64,000 nt of DNA from Paradesertivirga mongoliensis (GTDB taxonomy: Bacteria; Bacteroidota; Bacteroidia; Sphingobacteriales; Sphingobacteriaceae), in the NCBI RefSeq assembly GCF_024436395.1, contig NZ_JAFMZO010000002.1:1146149-1210148 (forward strand), read 5' to 3'. The notes under the pieces are model-generated. The model was given only the letters and a program-made list of their open reading frames with translations. It did no database searches and was not told the DNA's origin. Positions 15,956-24,701 of this stretch are shown piece by piece (the stretch's first letter is position 1; each line of letters begins with the position of its first letter). Made by a program: the position numbers and the translations under genes.

Positions 15956-17785
15956 TTAATTTTTAATGTTCGTAGGAGAATCGGTTAACGATTCGATGAA
16001 AGAGATAAGATTGTTGATTTCAGTTTCTGATAAGTTTAGTGGAGTTGCAGCCAGTGTTTGCGCAGGGACGTCCAGGCCTATACCCTTGCCACCGCCGAGG
16101 TTATAAAACTCTACTACTTTAGCAAGCGAACTGAATGAGCCGTTGTGCATATAGGGCGCTGTTTTGGCAGAGTTGCGGACCGTTGGTGTTTTAAAGGCCC
16201 GTTCGTAATATCTAATCTGATAGAGGTTGTACCGGCCCAGATCGTCGCCCAGAAGCGGGGTTTTAAAATCTGAATTCTTTGGTGTGCCCAGCACTTCTAC
16301 CTCAGAAACATCGTACAGAGGTGGCAACAAGGAATTGAAATACGGAGGAAAATGACATGTGCCACATTGTGCCTTCCCCATAAACAAATTAAATCCTTTT
16401 ACCTGATCGGCATCCATAGCCTCAACCTGCCCTGCCAGGTATTTGTCGAAAGCCGAATTCATTGGATTCAAGTCATTAACGAAAGCTGCTATAGCCGAGG
16501 TAATCTCGTCCATTCCCATAGTCTCTGGGTTTTTTCCAGGAAAAGAGGCTGTCACCAGATCGCTGTAAGCATTGTTCGAAAAGACCTTTTCGTTCAATTT
16601 TCCAGTAGAGCCGTTCATTTCTAAGGGATTTAAAATAACCTCGTGAATCTGGCTTGTTAAATCGCCTGCGCCTCCATCCCAGAACTGCATATGTTGCCGT
16701 CCGGCATAAAAAAGCGTGGGCGTATTTCGCTTTAGTACTGAATCTTGATTGATAGATCTACTTATTGCTAAAAGGTCTGCGAAATAGTTCTCAGGCTGGT
16801 GGCAGGATGCACAGCTAACTGATGAATTACCTGAAAGCGATTTATCGAAAAACAGCTTGCTACCAAAAGCAATCAGTGCCTTTTGATCCGACTTGTTCAA
16901 AGTACCGGGTTGTAAATTCTTTATTGCATCAGGACTGTAAATGTGCTCCGCGTCATAGTTTAAAAATACCGTAGTATTAATCTCCAGTTTTTGCTGTTTA
17001 AGAAAAACCCCGAAATGCTTTTGAAGCGGCAGCGCATATTTGGTAATATATTCCATACGGTTAAACGAATCGAAGTCAGGATTTTTCCTCAGGTATTCCA
17101 ATGATCCTTTCAGTAAACCCTTGATTGATTCTGCCTCGGTGGAGGGGAGTTGGAGATAAGGTCCCAAAACCCGGGACAATGCTTCCGTTGTCTCTGCAAT
17201 TTCAATAATCCCGGTTTTTAACAAAGGGGCATCATAGCCAGAGATAGACAGCACCGACATTCTCAGCAACTGCAGCCTGATGCTTTCGAGAACCTGCATA
17301 TCATTCACCTCGAAATCATACAACAAGTCTGGCAAAATCTTAGCTGAAGAAAACAATGCTTCTGTGTGAGCAAGCAACAAGCCTTTATTTGCCTCTACAT
17401 CTTCCCCAAAAAGCAGCGACTCCATTTGCTGTAATCCCATCGGCTCAACCAATTCAAGTGTTGGTTCTTCTACTTCAAACTTTGGAGCAGCATTATAAAA
17501 GCGCGTTTCACTTGGAAAAAAATAGGAAGTAAAGAACTCTATTCGCTTGTATGTTAACCGGCATGCTATCAAAGCAAGCCGGGCCTTTTTTATACTGACA
17601 CTATCTGTACTTATCTCCTTAACGGCCTTATCGAGATCTTCGAGCGTTGCGGCAAATGATAATGCCTCGTGCTTGTAGAACGCTATGGTTGCATCAACGC
17701 CGATAAAGCTTTTACGCTCGCTAAAGCTAAAAGACACCAGGACGAACCCCAGAACAATAGAAAGTATGAGCAGCTTAGTTTGCAC
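15956..17785 (-). CDS. Second imelysin-like/di-heme cytochrome c peroxidase fusion
   Basis: This 609-residue protein has the same architecture as the protein at 10079-11845. It has a signal peptide, then a helical imelysin-like half in which EPMGLQQMESLLFG again replaces the motif His with Gln. The di-heme peroxidase half has SCASCH near 325, CGTCH near 473 and TPTVRNSAKTAPYMHNGSF. It sits between two purple-acid-phosphatase-like genes with gaps of only 7 and 5 nt, so co-translation is likely. Two independent copies next to phosphatases make a functional link likely. Possible roles are metal or redox chemistry for Fe-dependent phosphatases, but none is established. Confidence 0.9.
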   Translation of the reverse strand: MQTKLLILSIVLGFVLVSFSFSERKSFIGVDATIAFYKHEALSFAATLEDLDKAVKEISTDSVSIKKARLALIACRLTYKRIEFFTSYFFPSETRFYNAAPKFEVEEPTLELVEPMGLQQMESLLFGEDVEANKGLLLAHTEALFSSAKILPDLLYDFEVNDMQVLESIRLQLLRMSVLSISGYDAPLLKTGIIEIAETTEALSRVLGPYLQLPSTEAESIKGLLKGSLEYLRKNPDFDSFNRMEYITKYALPLQKHFGVFLKQQKLEINTTVFLNYDAEHIYSPDAIKNLQPGTLNKSDQKALIAFGSKLFFDKSLSGNSSVSCASCHQPENYFADLLAISRSINQDSVLKRNTPTLFYAGRQHMQFWDGGAGDLTSQIHEVILNPLEMNGSTGKLNEKVFSNNAYSDLVTASFPGKNPETMGMDEITSAIAAFVNDLNPMNSAFDKYLAGQVEAMDADQVKGFNLFMGKAQCGTCHFPPYFNSLLPPLYDVSEVEVLGTPKNSDFKTPLLGDDLGRYNLYQIRYYERAFKTPTVRNSAKTAPYMHNGSFSSLAKVVEFYNLGGGKGIGLDVPAQTLAATPLNLSETEINNLISFIESLTDSPTNIKN

Positions 17786-17792
17786 GCCGAGA

Positions 17793-19181
17793 CTAATACT
17801 TAGGAATTGTATTCAGGTGCAGCCTTTCGGTCGTAGCCGGAACTCTTTCCGTAAATTTATTAGGGCCGTTGCCCGACTTTTTCAAGTCGAAAGCGTCGTA
17901 TAATTCACCGGTAACGGTATAGGCTTCGAAACTTAATTGGTCACCATCTATTTTCACTACCTGAAACAGCTGTGTATTTTCTGCTTTACGTTCCAGATTT
18001 GCATCATAGTTGTTCCACAAGTCCTTCTTAAAATTGTACATCTTCCCACCACTTACGCTAACTACATACACTGTTCCTGCATTCGGATCAAGTTTATTTA
18101 TCCCCGCAAGGAAATTTTTAGTAACCGAACCAGCTTGCCCCCTTGCGTAGGTATGGTCGTGCCCCTGCAATACCAGATCTACTTTGTATTTATCAAAAAT
18201 CGGCTTCCAAAGTTCGCGCAACTCTTTATTATCACGCTCGTTAGCTGTAGAAAAGATGGGATGGTGAAACGTGAGGATGGTCCATTTATTCGGATTGTTT
18301 TTCAATACTGATTCCAGCCAAACTGCCTGTTCCTGCTGACTGCTGTTGGAATTTAAGCCAATTATTCTTGCTCCCTGGTAATCGAAATAATATGCCGTTT
18401 CTGATTGCCCTTTCGGTCCGTTTTCGGGAAGAGTAAACTGTGGCTTCCATTGTACAGACAGGCTACGGGTTCTGCTAACCGAATCTTCTTTAGTTTTGAA
18501 ATTGTATTCATGATTTCCCGGAACCGGTACACTTGGCAACATACCATGCAGCCAGCCTCCCGCGGTAAACCATTCGTGCCATTGACGTTCGCTGTGCGCT
18601 GTGGAAACCAAATCGCCGGCATGCACAATAAACCTTGCATCTGGCGCTTTACCGAAACCAGCTCTGATTAACCTCGACCAAAGCTCAAGGATGTAATTTT
18701 GAGCATCACCTACATATAAAAAGGAGAAGGGCTCTGGTTTCTTACTTGCGGTACGAAACTGAAACCACTCACTCCAGTGTGTACCATCGCCAACTCTATA
18801 AGCATAAATTGTATCAGGCAAGAGCCCTTCAAAAGTTACAGAATGGTAGTTAGCACTCAATTCTGCTTCTCTTACATTACCTGCATCCATTGTTTCAGTT
18901 TTTGCCTGCACGTCTTTGGCGGTTTTTCTCAGTCTCGGAGCCGCATGCGCTATAGTAATTTGAGCTACCGCGTTTTTTATAGAAGTATTTGTTCGCCATG
19001 TTACACTTTGAGTAGTTGTTGGATCTCCAGAAAAAGTCAGGATGATGTGGTCGGGCTGCTCGGTGGGTTTGCTCCAGGAGGATGGAAATACTGGATTATC
19101 CGGATATGAATTCTGGCTTACGGCTACATTGATATTAAATAGAAACAATAAGCTAAAAAATAGTTGTGGTACGTATCTCAT
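17793..19181 (-). CDS. Purple-acid-phosphatase-like metallophosphoesterase
   Basis: The 462-residue secreted protein has a signal peptide ending near VAVSQ. Its N-domain (about 35-150) is of purple acid phosphatase type, with HIILTFSGDPTTTQSVTWRT. The metallophosphatase core shows LYVGDAQN, VHAGDLVS, VPGNHEYN, TFHHPIF and GHDHTYARG. The motif set is complete. It is the second gene of the TonB receptor operon, 58 nt after the receptor, with a 12-bp stem hairpin in the gap. It differs clearly from the phosphatase at 14517 and probably has a different substrate range. Confidence 0.92.
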   Translation of the reverse strand: MRYVPQLFFSLLFLFNINVAVSQNSYPDNPVFPSSWSKPTEQPDHIILTFSGDPTTTQSVTWRTNTSIKNAVAQITIAHAAPRLRKTAKDVQAKTETMDAGNVREAELSANYHSVTFEGLLPDTIYAYRVGDGTHWSEWFQFRTASKKPEPFSFLYVGDAQNYILELWSRLIRAGFGKAPDARFIVHAGDLVSTAHSERQWHEWFTAGGWLHGMLPSVPVPGNHEYNFKTKEDSVSRTRSLSVQWKPQFTLPENGPKGQSETAYYFDYQGARIIGLNSNSSQQEQAVWLESVLKNNPNKWTILTFHHPIFSTANERDNKELRELWKPIFDKYKVDLVLQGHDHTYARGQAGSVTKNFLAGINKLDPNAGTVYVVSVSGGKMYNFKKDLWNNYDANLERKAENTQLFQVVKIDGDQLSFEAYTVTGELYDAFDLKKSGNGPNKFTERVPATTERLHLNTIPKY

Positions 19182-19195
19182 GATGATTATAAAAT

Positions 19196-19223
19196 AGCAA
19201 AAGCTCTGTTGAGAGCTTTTGCT
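19196..19223 (-). terminator. Strong hairpin between TonB receptor and phosphatase genes
   Basis: A perfect 12-bp stem (AGCAAAAGCTCT and its complement) with a 4-nt loop is followed on the minus strand by ATTTTATAA. It probably gives partial termination, so that the receptor is expressed at a different level from the enzymes behind it. Confidence 0.65.
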
Positions 19224-19239
19224 GTAAAGGCATTTATAT

Positions 19240-22200
19240 TTAAAAACTCATTGACATGCCCAGGAAGAAACTTCTTCCTGTTAAATCGTGCCTATCATAA
19301 CGGCTGGCTCTACCCTGATAAGCCTGTTCAGCTTCATTGGTTAGGTTACGAACCTGTGCTGTTATTCTGTAATGCTTTTTGAAAGAGTAGCTTCCAGATA
19401 GATCATAAGTAGTACGGGGAGCTTCGTAACGATCAAACTCGCTGACAGAAATCCCGGATTTCAGCTCTTCTTCGTAATCCGCGGGATTAGCGACACTAGT
19501 TAGATACTTACTGCGATGGCTGGTTGCCAAACGCAATTCGTATCCCTTTTTTTGATAATACAATGCTGCGTTGTAGACATTATTAGCCTGACGGAACATT
19601 GGAATATCATCGGTACGATTAAAATTAGACAGGTTTACTTTAGATTCTATCAATGCAAAGTTTGCGCCGATACCCAAACCGTTAAACACACCGGGCAGAA
19701 AGGTTAATGGTTGATCGTATGAAACCTCCAAACCAAGGAGATTAGCGTTACCCGCATTCAGATCCTGAGAAAATGTTAGTTCTTCATAATATTTCCCCTC
19801 GTAGAACATCGCTTTTGACGGGGTTTCAATTTCGTATATTGGATTTTTTATCCTTTTATAGAATCCACCAATAGCGATCATTCCTCCTTTAGAAAAATAT
19901 CGCTCGAGAGATATGTCAAAATTACTGGAATAATAAGGTTTTAGTCCAGGATTAGCTAGAGTAACATCTCCTTCGTAGTGCGTCTGGTCGGGAAAGTTGA
20001 TATCGTTTTCATCCTCCTCATCCAGTGCGGCATAATTATACTGGGTAGTGGCTGAGAGTTGTGAATAATCAGGACGTCCGATGGTATTTGTCCATGCTGC
20101 ACGCGCTATGAAATTGGGTGTTATATTTGCTTTCAACTGCAATGAGGGCAAGAAATTAGTATACGAATTGGTTAAGCGTGCGTTTTTAACTAATAAGGCG
20201 TTCTCCACTTCGCTTTCTTCCTCATCTACAATCACTTCAGCATTGTTCGATTCGGTGCTTGTCCGCTCTACTCTCAATCCTCCAATCGCGGTTATTTTTT
20301 TGAAATTCATTACCCCCATAACATACCCGGCACTTACGGTTTCACTGTTATTCAAGTCGTTTTCATAAGCCCTAATGGCGGTCTCAAGTTTATCCCGTAC
20401 TATTTTGCTTTCATTATTTGTATTAGCAGGATTGTATGCAAAATCCTTGAATTTATTTACGTTACCATGAACAAAGGGCATTGCTCCACCTTGAGCCGGG
20501 GCCGATGTTGGAAAATAGAAGGGCGTCAAAGAGTAAGCATCTTCATTTGCGATGTTAACGTCTCCGTATTTTAAATCGTAAGCATCTGTAGCACGATCAA
20601 CCACCTTCGACCGGTCGCGGTATCGCCCTCCAAATTTCAAGTATGCAGGTATCGAGCCCAGATTGAAATCGTATTTAAGATCGGCACTAAATTCGTAGAC
20701 GTCTTCCAATACGGTTCCAGTTGTAAAGTTGAGGTTCCTTAACTTATATATTTCAGGGTTACTTGCAAACTCAGGGTTCTCTGGAGTAATCTCAAAGAAA
20801 AAGGGTTGAGTATTGTACTTCAACGATAACTGAGGCTCTGTGCTTTTTGGGTTTTCGAAGGTACCGTCGAAATTATCCAACAAGGTTTTTGCTCTCGAAT
20901 AAGTACCGTATACATCAGTTGATAAGCGTCCAAACCTATTTCTTGTTCCCAGAGTGTAATTATAAAGATTCTCGGTTTCATCGCTATAAGCCTGATCTAA
21001 TTCTCCAGAGCCTTTGGCGAAGCGACCGCTTGTTGCCGTTTGATCAAGTGGTTGTGCACCGCTTATTTGCATAGTTAATTCAAATTCTGAGTTCTTTGCA
21101 ATTTCGTTGGTACGGGTATAAAGGGTTTTTAAGTAAACCGAGTTGTTAAGTGTAGGCCTGAATTCAAAATCGGCCGATATCCCCATCCTGTCACGTTCAT
21201 TACCTTCAATCTGCAGCTCAATTTCATTCGGGTAAAAATACTTATTGTATTCCCATCCATCGGGATCTAAAACTGATGCGCTAAAGTCTCTTCTAAAATA
21301 ATTTGCAGATATTACGGCGCCAAATTGTTCTTTAGCGCCAAACTTTTTACCTGCTGTAACAGCCCCTCTAAACGGCGTTTTAATCTTATCAAAGCCAGAT
21401 AAGTTAACTTGCTGTACCTGGTGAAGTCCATCTAGAGAAGCAATAAAAAATGGCTTCGGTTTTGAAAAGGCCGACAGGGTATTAATATTTATACTACCAC
21501 CTATTGCGTTTCCTTCCATATCGGGGGTAGTTGATTTAACAATTTCAATACTTGAAATGATCTCAGTAGGTAATAGATCCAAGGCTGTGGCCCTGCTGTT
21601 GGTAGTCGAAGCCAATGTGGTATTGTTTAAAGTAACGTTATTGAGCGATGGTTGAATACCGCGGATGGATACGAACTGGCCTTCGCCGCGGTCTGTTTCG
21701 ATAGATACCCCGGATACTCGCTGAGTTGCTTCGGCAACGTTTATATCAGGTAATTTCCCTGCCTCGTTAGCAGTAATAACTTCTTTAATATTTAATGCCT
21801 GCTTTTTCTGATTAATACTTTGTATCTGACTTCTTCTGAGGCCGGTGATAGTAACTTGCCCTAAATTCGTTGAACTCGATTCAAGAGCGATACTTAATTG
21901 CCCGGTTGTTTCACTAATCTCAACAGCTTTTGTCTTATAGCCAATGTATGATATTAACAAGGTTTGATTTCCAGCGGGTAGTTTAGCGAACCTGAACCGA
22001 CCTTCCACATCAGTGATAGCTTTAAATGAAGTTCCTTTCAAAGCTAAACTAACCCCAACAAGGCTTTCACCGGTTTGCTCATCAGTTACTTTACCCCAGA
22101 GAGCGGCTATCGCTTCAATAGATTGACCATCGCTAATCTTCGGTGCCGGTTTTGTCTGCGAATTAATCTGGGCTCCTGCACTGGCCGAGATAAACACTAC

Positions 22201-22266
22201 CAGCGGTAGTAACGATTTTCTGAATACGTTTGATAGTCGGTCTAAACGTTTGTAAATTTTTCTCAT
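19240..22266 (-). CDS. TonB-dependent receptor (TonB-Xanth-Caul type) of the phytase/phosphatase operon
   Basis: The 1008-residue protein has a signal peptide and a carboxypeptidase-regulatory-like domain (about 52-135, GKVTDEQTGESLVGVSLALK). The plug has NINTLS and the GEGQFVSIRGIQPSLNNVTL segment typical of Caulobacter/Xanthomonas-type receptors. A large barrel follows, ending in GMSMSF. There is no SusD partner, unlike the susC gene at 5116. It heads an operon with two phosphatases, a peroxidase fusion and a phytase, so its cargo is inferred to be an inositol phosphate, another organophosphate or a metal chelate. Receptors of this type next to phytases are known in several Gram-negative groups. 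Confidence 0.92.
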   Translation of the reverse strand: MRKIYKRLDRLSNVFRKSLLPLVVFISASAGAQINSQTKPAPKISDGQSIEAIAALWGKVTDEQTGESLVGVSLALKGTSFKAITDVEGRFRFAKLPAGNQTLLISYIGYKTKAVEISETTGQLSIALESSSTNLGQVTITGLRRSQIQSINQKKQALNIKEVITANEAGKLPDINVAEATQRVSGVSIETDRGEGQFVSIRGIQPSLNNVTLNNTTLASTTNSRATALDLLPTEIISSIEIVKSTTPDMEGNAIGGSININTLSAFSKPKPFFIASLDGLHQVQQVNLSGFDKIKTPFRGAVTAGKKFGAKEQFGAVISANYFRRDFSASVLDPDGWEYNKYFYPNEIELQIEGNERDRMGISADFEFRPTLNNSVYLKTLYTRTNEIAKNSEFELTMQISGAQPLDQTATSGRFAKGSGELDQAYSDETENLYNYTLGTRNRFGRLSTDVYGTYSRAKTLLDNFDGTFENPKSTEPQLSLKYNTQPFFFEITPENPEFASNPEIYKLRNLNFTTGTVLEDVYEFSADLKYDFNLGSIPAYLKFGGRYRDRSKVVDRATDAYDLKYGDVNIANEDAYSLTPFYFPTSAPAQGGAMPFVHGNVNKFKDFAYNPANTNNESKIVRDKLETAIRAYENDLNNSETVSAGYVMGVMNFKKITAIGGLRVERTSTESNNAEVIVDEEESEVENALLVKNARLTNSYTNFLPSLQLKANITPNFIARAAWTNTIGRPDYSQLSATTQYNYAALDEEDENDINFPDQTHYEGDVTLANPGLKPYYSSNFDISLERYFSKGGMIAIGGFYKRIKNPIYEIETPSKAMFYEGKYYEELTFSQDLNAGNANLLGLEVSYDQPLTFLPGVFNGLGIGANFALIESKVNLSNFNRTDDIPMFRQANNVYNAALYYQKKGYELRLATSHRSKYLTSVANPADYEEELKSGISVSEFDRYEAPRTTYDLSGSYSFKKHYRITAQVRNLTNEAEQAYQGRASRYDRHDLTGRSFFLGMSMSF

Positions 22267-22323
22267 GATTAATTTCTTTACGACTGATTTTGCTTGAGCT
22301 GTTGCTCTTTAATTTAATTTCGA

Positions 22324-22354
22324 CAAAGGTTACATAGAAAAATAAAGGAGCAAA
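22324..22354 (-). promoter_or_regulatory. Promoter of the TonB receptor operon
   Basis: On the minus strand TTTG (22354-22351), 18 nt, then TAACCTTTG (22332-22324), close to the Bacteroidota -33/-7 pair. No CTTAAT-type half-sites occupy the -33 region, so this promoter differs from the Pho-like ones. Confidence 0.5.
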
Positions 22355-22507
22355 CTCCCGGGCGTAGCAGAAGGGCTACAAGGCCTCTAAACACGTATAC
22401 AAATGATCTACAAAGCTTTAAAACCACAAATAACTAACTGATTATAAACCACTTACAGCTTTACGTTTAGCCATTAAGTTTGTATTACCAATTCATTAAA
22501 AAATACG

Positions 22508-22554
22508 CTAAATACTTAATGAATCAATAAAAGGACTACCCATTTAGTATTAAG
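22508..22554. repeat. Imperfect inverted repeat in the 503-nt gap upstream of the TonB receptor
   Basis: CTAAATACTTAATG (22508-22521) and CATTTAGTATTAAG (22541-22554) are inverted copies matching at 12 of 14 positions, with a 19-nt spacer. The right arm read on the minus strand begins CTTAATAC, like the Pho-like half-sites. The rest of the gap (22267-22769) holds the receptor promoter. It also has a roughly 72-codon plus-strand stretch (22554-22771) interrupted by one TAG, possibly a decayed gene; I do not recognise it. Confidence 0.55.
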
Positions 22555-22769
22555 TTGAAAACCGGAGTCAACGCAGGCGGAACAGTAAGGATTAATCCGG
22601 CCGAACCGGCAATGATATAGCTTTTTGATGATCAGGGAAGTTTAACGCGCGGTTGCGGACACTCAGCCATTCATGTGATTAAGGACACCGTCGAAACACG
22701 AATCGCTGTTCTAAAAGTAAGATCATTTGAGGCGATTAGTGTATCAGAAAGACTGGGGGCTTTGGGTTT

Positions 22770-24395
22770 TTAAATACCTTGAATAAAACTGTGCAAGCTG
22801 GCCTCCTCATGCAGCTGAAGTTTCTTTCTGATGCGATAACGGGTTGTTCGCAAGCTGTCGGGTGAAACCCCAAGCATAGTGGCAATATCCGGTGAACTCA
22901 GATTCATTTTTAATAGTGCCAGAAACCTCAGGTCGGTAGCTGTTAATGATGAGGAGTGTTTGTTTAATTTTTCAAAGAAATCCCGATGAACATTCTCGAA
23001 GACCACCCGAAAATCCTCCCACTTAGTGTCCAGATTGCTGCTGGAGTTGATCAGGCCAATCACCTGCTTCAATTCCTTTCTTTGATCTCTTTTATCATCT
23101 TTAACTAATTTCGCAATTTCATTCTTCAGATCTTCAAGAAACTGATTTTTCTGAATGATATGCAAAGTATGACTTGTTAGCTCCCTGCTTTTTAATTCCA
23201 GCTCATCCTTTAAACTTTCCTGAAGTAAATGTTTATTATGTAGTTCGAGTTGCATGGACTTTTGTTCCGACTGGTGGATTCTTCTCTCATTATCCATTTT
23301 TAAGCGCTGCCTGCTTATCACGGAAAAACCTAAGAACCCACCGAGTATGCTTATAGCTGTCATAGACATGGATAAAATCCTGTCTCTATCCCGCTCATTT
23401 TCTAATATCGATATCTCATTATCTTTTTGCTGGAACTCAAAGAGTGTTTGCAGGAGGTAAAGCTGTTCATTATTCTCCTGGTTGAATATTTTAGCATATG
23501 AAGATCGCGCCTTTTCACTGTAATGGTAAGCACTATCGTATTTGCCGAGGCTGCTATAGGTTTTGGCTAAATCGCGATGGGCGCTACTTAGCTCACGCAC
23601 ATCATGTATTTTAAAAGCTTGTTGTTCTGCACTTTTACTATAGGTTAATGCACTCCTGAAATTACCGGTTTTTCGATGTATGTCGCCGATATTGTTTAGC
23701 AAGCCAGCGTCTGCTGCGACGCCTTTTTTTGCATATAATTTTTGAGCCGACAAATAGTTTTCTAACGCCTGGTTAAAGTCGCCCAGATCTTCGTAAATCT
23801 TGCCCATCTTTTCATAACCGTCTATGGTCTCCTTTCCAGGCTGAACCTTTTTAAATTCGTCCAGAGCCTTTTTGAAAAAATGGGAAGAACTATCAGGAAT
23901 ACCCTGTCTTAGATAGGCAGTCCCGATGGAAGAATAGCTATCCGCAATACCATTCTTATCTTCAAGCTGTTTAAAAATGTTCAGTGATTGCTTAAAATTC
24001 TTTAGTGCCAGAGTGTATCGTTGACTTTTAAAGTGGATATTGCCTATCCGGTTTTGAGTTTTAGCCAGATTAGACAGGTCCCTTTCCTGCCCGAATAACT
24101 TATAAGCTTTAAGATAGTACTCCAGAGCCTGCACAATTGCGCCTTCATTGAAAAGGATTTCAGCCATTTGCATATAGAACACCCCTGCATGCTTGAGATC
24201 TTTTACTGCCAGAGAACTATCCAGCTTTGCCTTAATTACTACAAATATGGAGTCTGCCCCGGACTTGGCTTGATGGCCAGCAAGATCATTCAACTGCCCG
24301 GCAGATCCATCCTTAGGAAACAAAAGAAAGATAATAAAAAGAAGTCGCGGGATAGATTGAAACAGATCGGTCAACCCCGTATACATATCAAACAT
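22770..24395 (-). CDS. TPR-repeat membrane regulator with C-terminal helix-turn-helix
   Basis: The 541-residue protein has an N-terminal hydrophobic signal or anchor. Seven or so TPR repeats follow (about 55-310, for example ALEYYLKAYKLFG and ALENYLSAQKLYAKKG). A transmembrane helix lies near 335-355 (SMTAISILGGFLGFSVIS) and a coiled coil near 365-440. The C-terminal helix-turn-helix resembles LuxR/sigma region 4 types (LTATDLRFLALLKMNLSS, then IATMLGVSPDSLRTTRYRIR). Proteins like this are common in Bacteroidota and are thought to link periplasmic sensing to transcription. It lies on the same strand upstream of the TonB receptor operon and is divergent from the hybrid kinase. Confidence 0.88.
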   Translation of the reverse strand: MFDMYTGLTDLFQSIPRLLFIIFLLFPKDGSAGQLNDLAGHQAKSGADSIFVVIKAKLDSSLAVKDLKHAGVFYMQMAEILFNEGAIVQALEYYLKAYKLFGQERDLSNLAKTQNRIGNIHFKSQRYTLALKNFKQSLNIFKQLEDKNGIADSYSSIGTAYLRQGIPDSSSHFFKKALDEFKKVQPGKETIDGYEKMGKIYEDLGDFNQALENYLSAQKLYAKKGVAADAGLLNNIGDIHRKTGNFRSALTYSKSAEQQAFKIHDVRELSSAHRDLAKTYSSLGKYDSAYHYSEKARSSYAKIFNQENNEQLYLLQTLFEFQQKDNEISILENERDRDRILSMSMTAISILGGFLGFSVISRQRLKMDNERRIHQSEQKSMQLELHNKHLLQESLKDELELKSRELTSHTLHIIQKNQFLEDLKNEIAKLVKDDKRDQRKELKQVIGLINSSSNLDTKWEDFRVVFENVHRDFFEKLNKHSSSLTATDLRFLALLKMNLSSPDIATMLGVSPDSLRTTRYRIRKKLQLHEEASLHSFIQGI

Positions 24396-24701
24396 TGATA
24401 AACCATCATATGCGATAAAGGTACCGCTTGAATGTTACGGGAAATTTAAGAGTTTGTATAGTTAAAGTGTTGCATAGTCATCGTGCCTTTCAGACTTTAA
24501 CGCCGAATGGATTAAGTCCTGCTTAAACTTCTTTTTATCTTTCAAATTCAAACTGCCGCCGCTCGAGTACCCGTTCTGCATTCCAAATAAAATATTTAAC
24601 AATAACATAATACTTCTTAACCACGCTTGCGCGGGGGGCTTTATAAATTTGCAGAAAAAACGAGGTTAACTCAATATCCTTATCACACGCTTAACATTTG
24701 T
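24396..24701. promoter_or_regulatory. Divergent promoter region between the TPR regulator and hybrid kinase genes
   Basis: This 306-nt gap contains no gene. On the plus strand TAAATTTG (24644-24651) is a perfect -7 element about 50 nt before the kinase start at 24702. CATAAT and CTTAAC lie upstream, but their spacing (N4, then N22) is one base off the Pho-like layout. On the minus strand TACCTTTA is a weaker -7 candidate for the TPR gene. Confidence 0.4.

Noticed and set aside
24606..24651. Pho-like promoter for the hybrid kinase (CATAAT, CTTAAC, TAAATTTG)
   Set aside because: Half-site spacing is N4 and the distance to the -7 element is N22, each one base off the pattern; it may be chance in AT-rich DNA.
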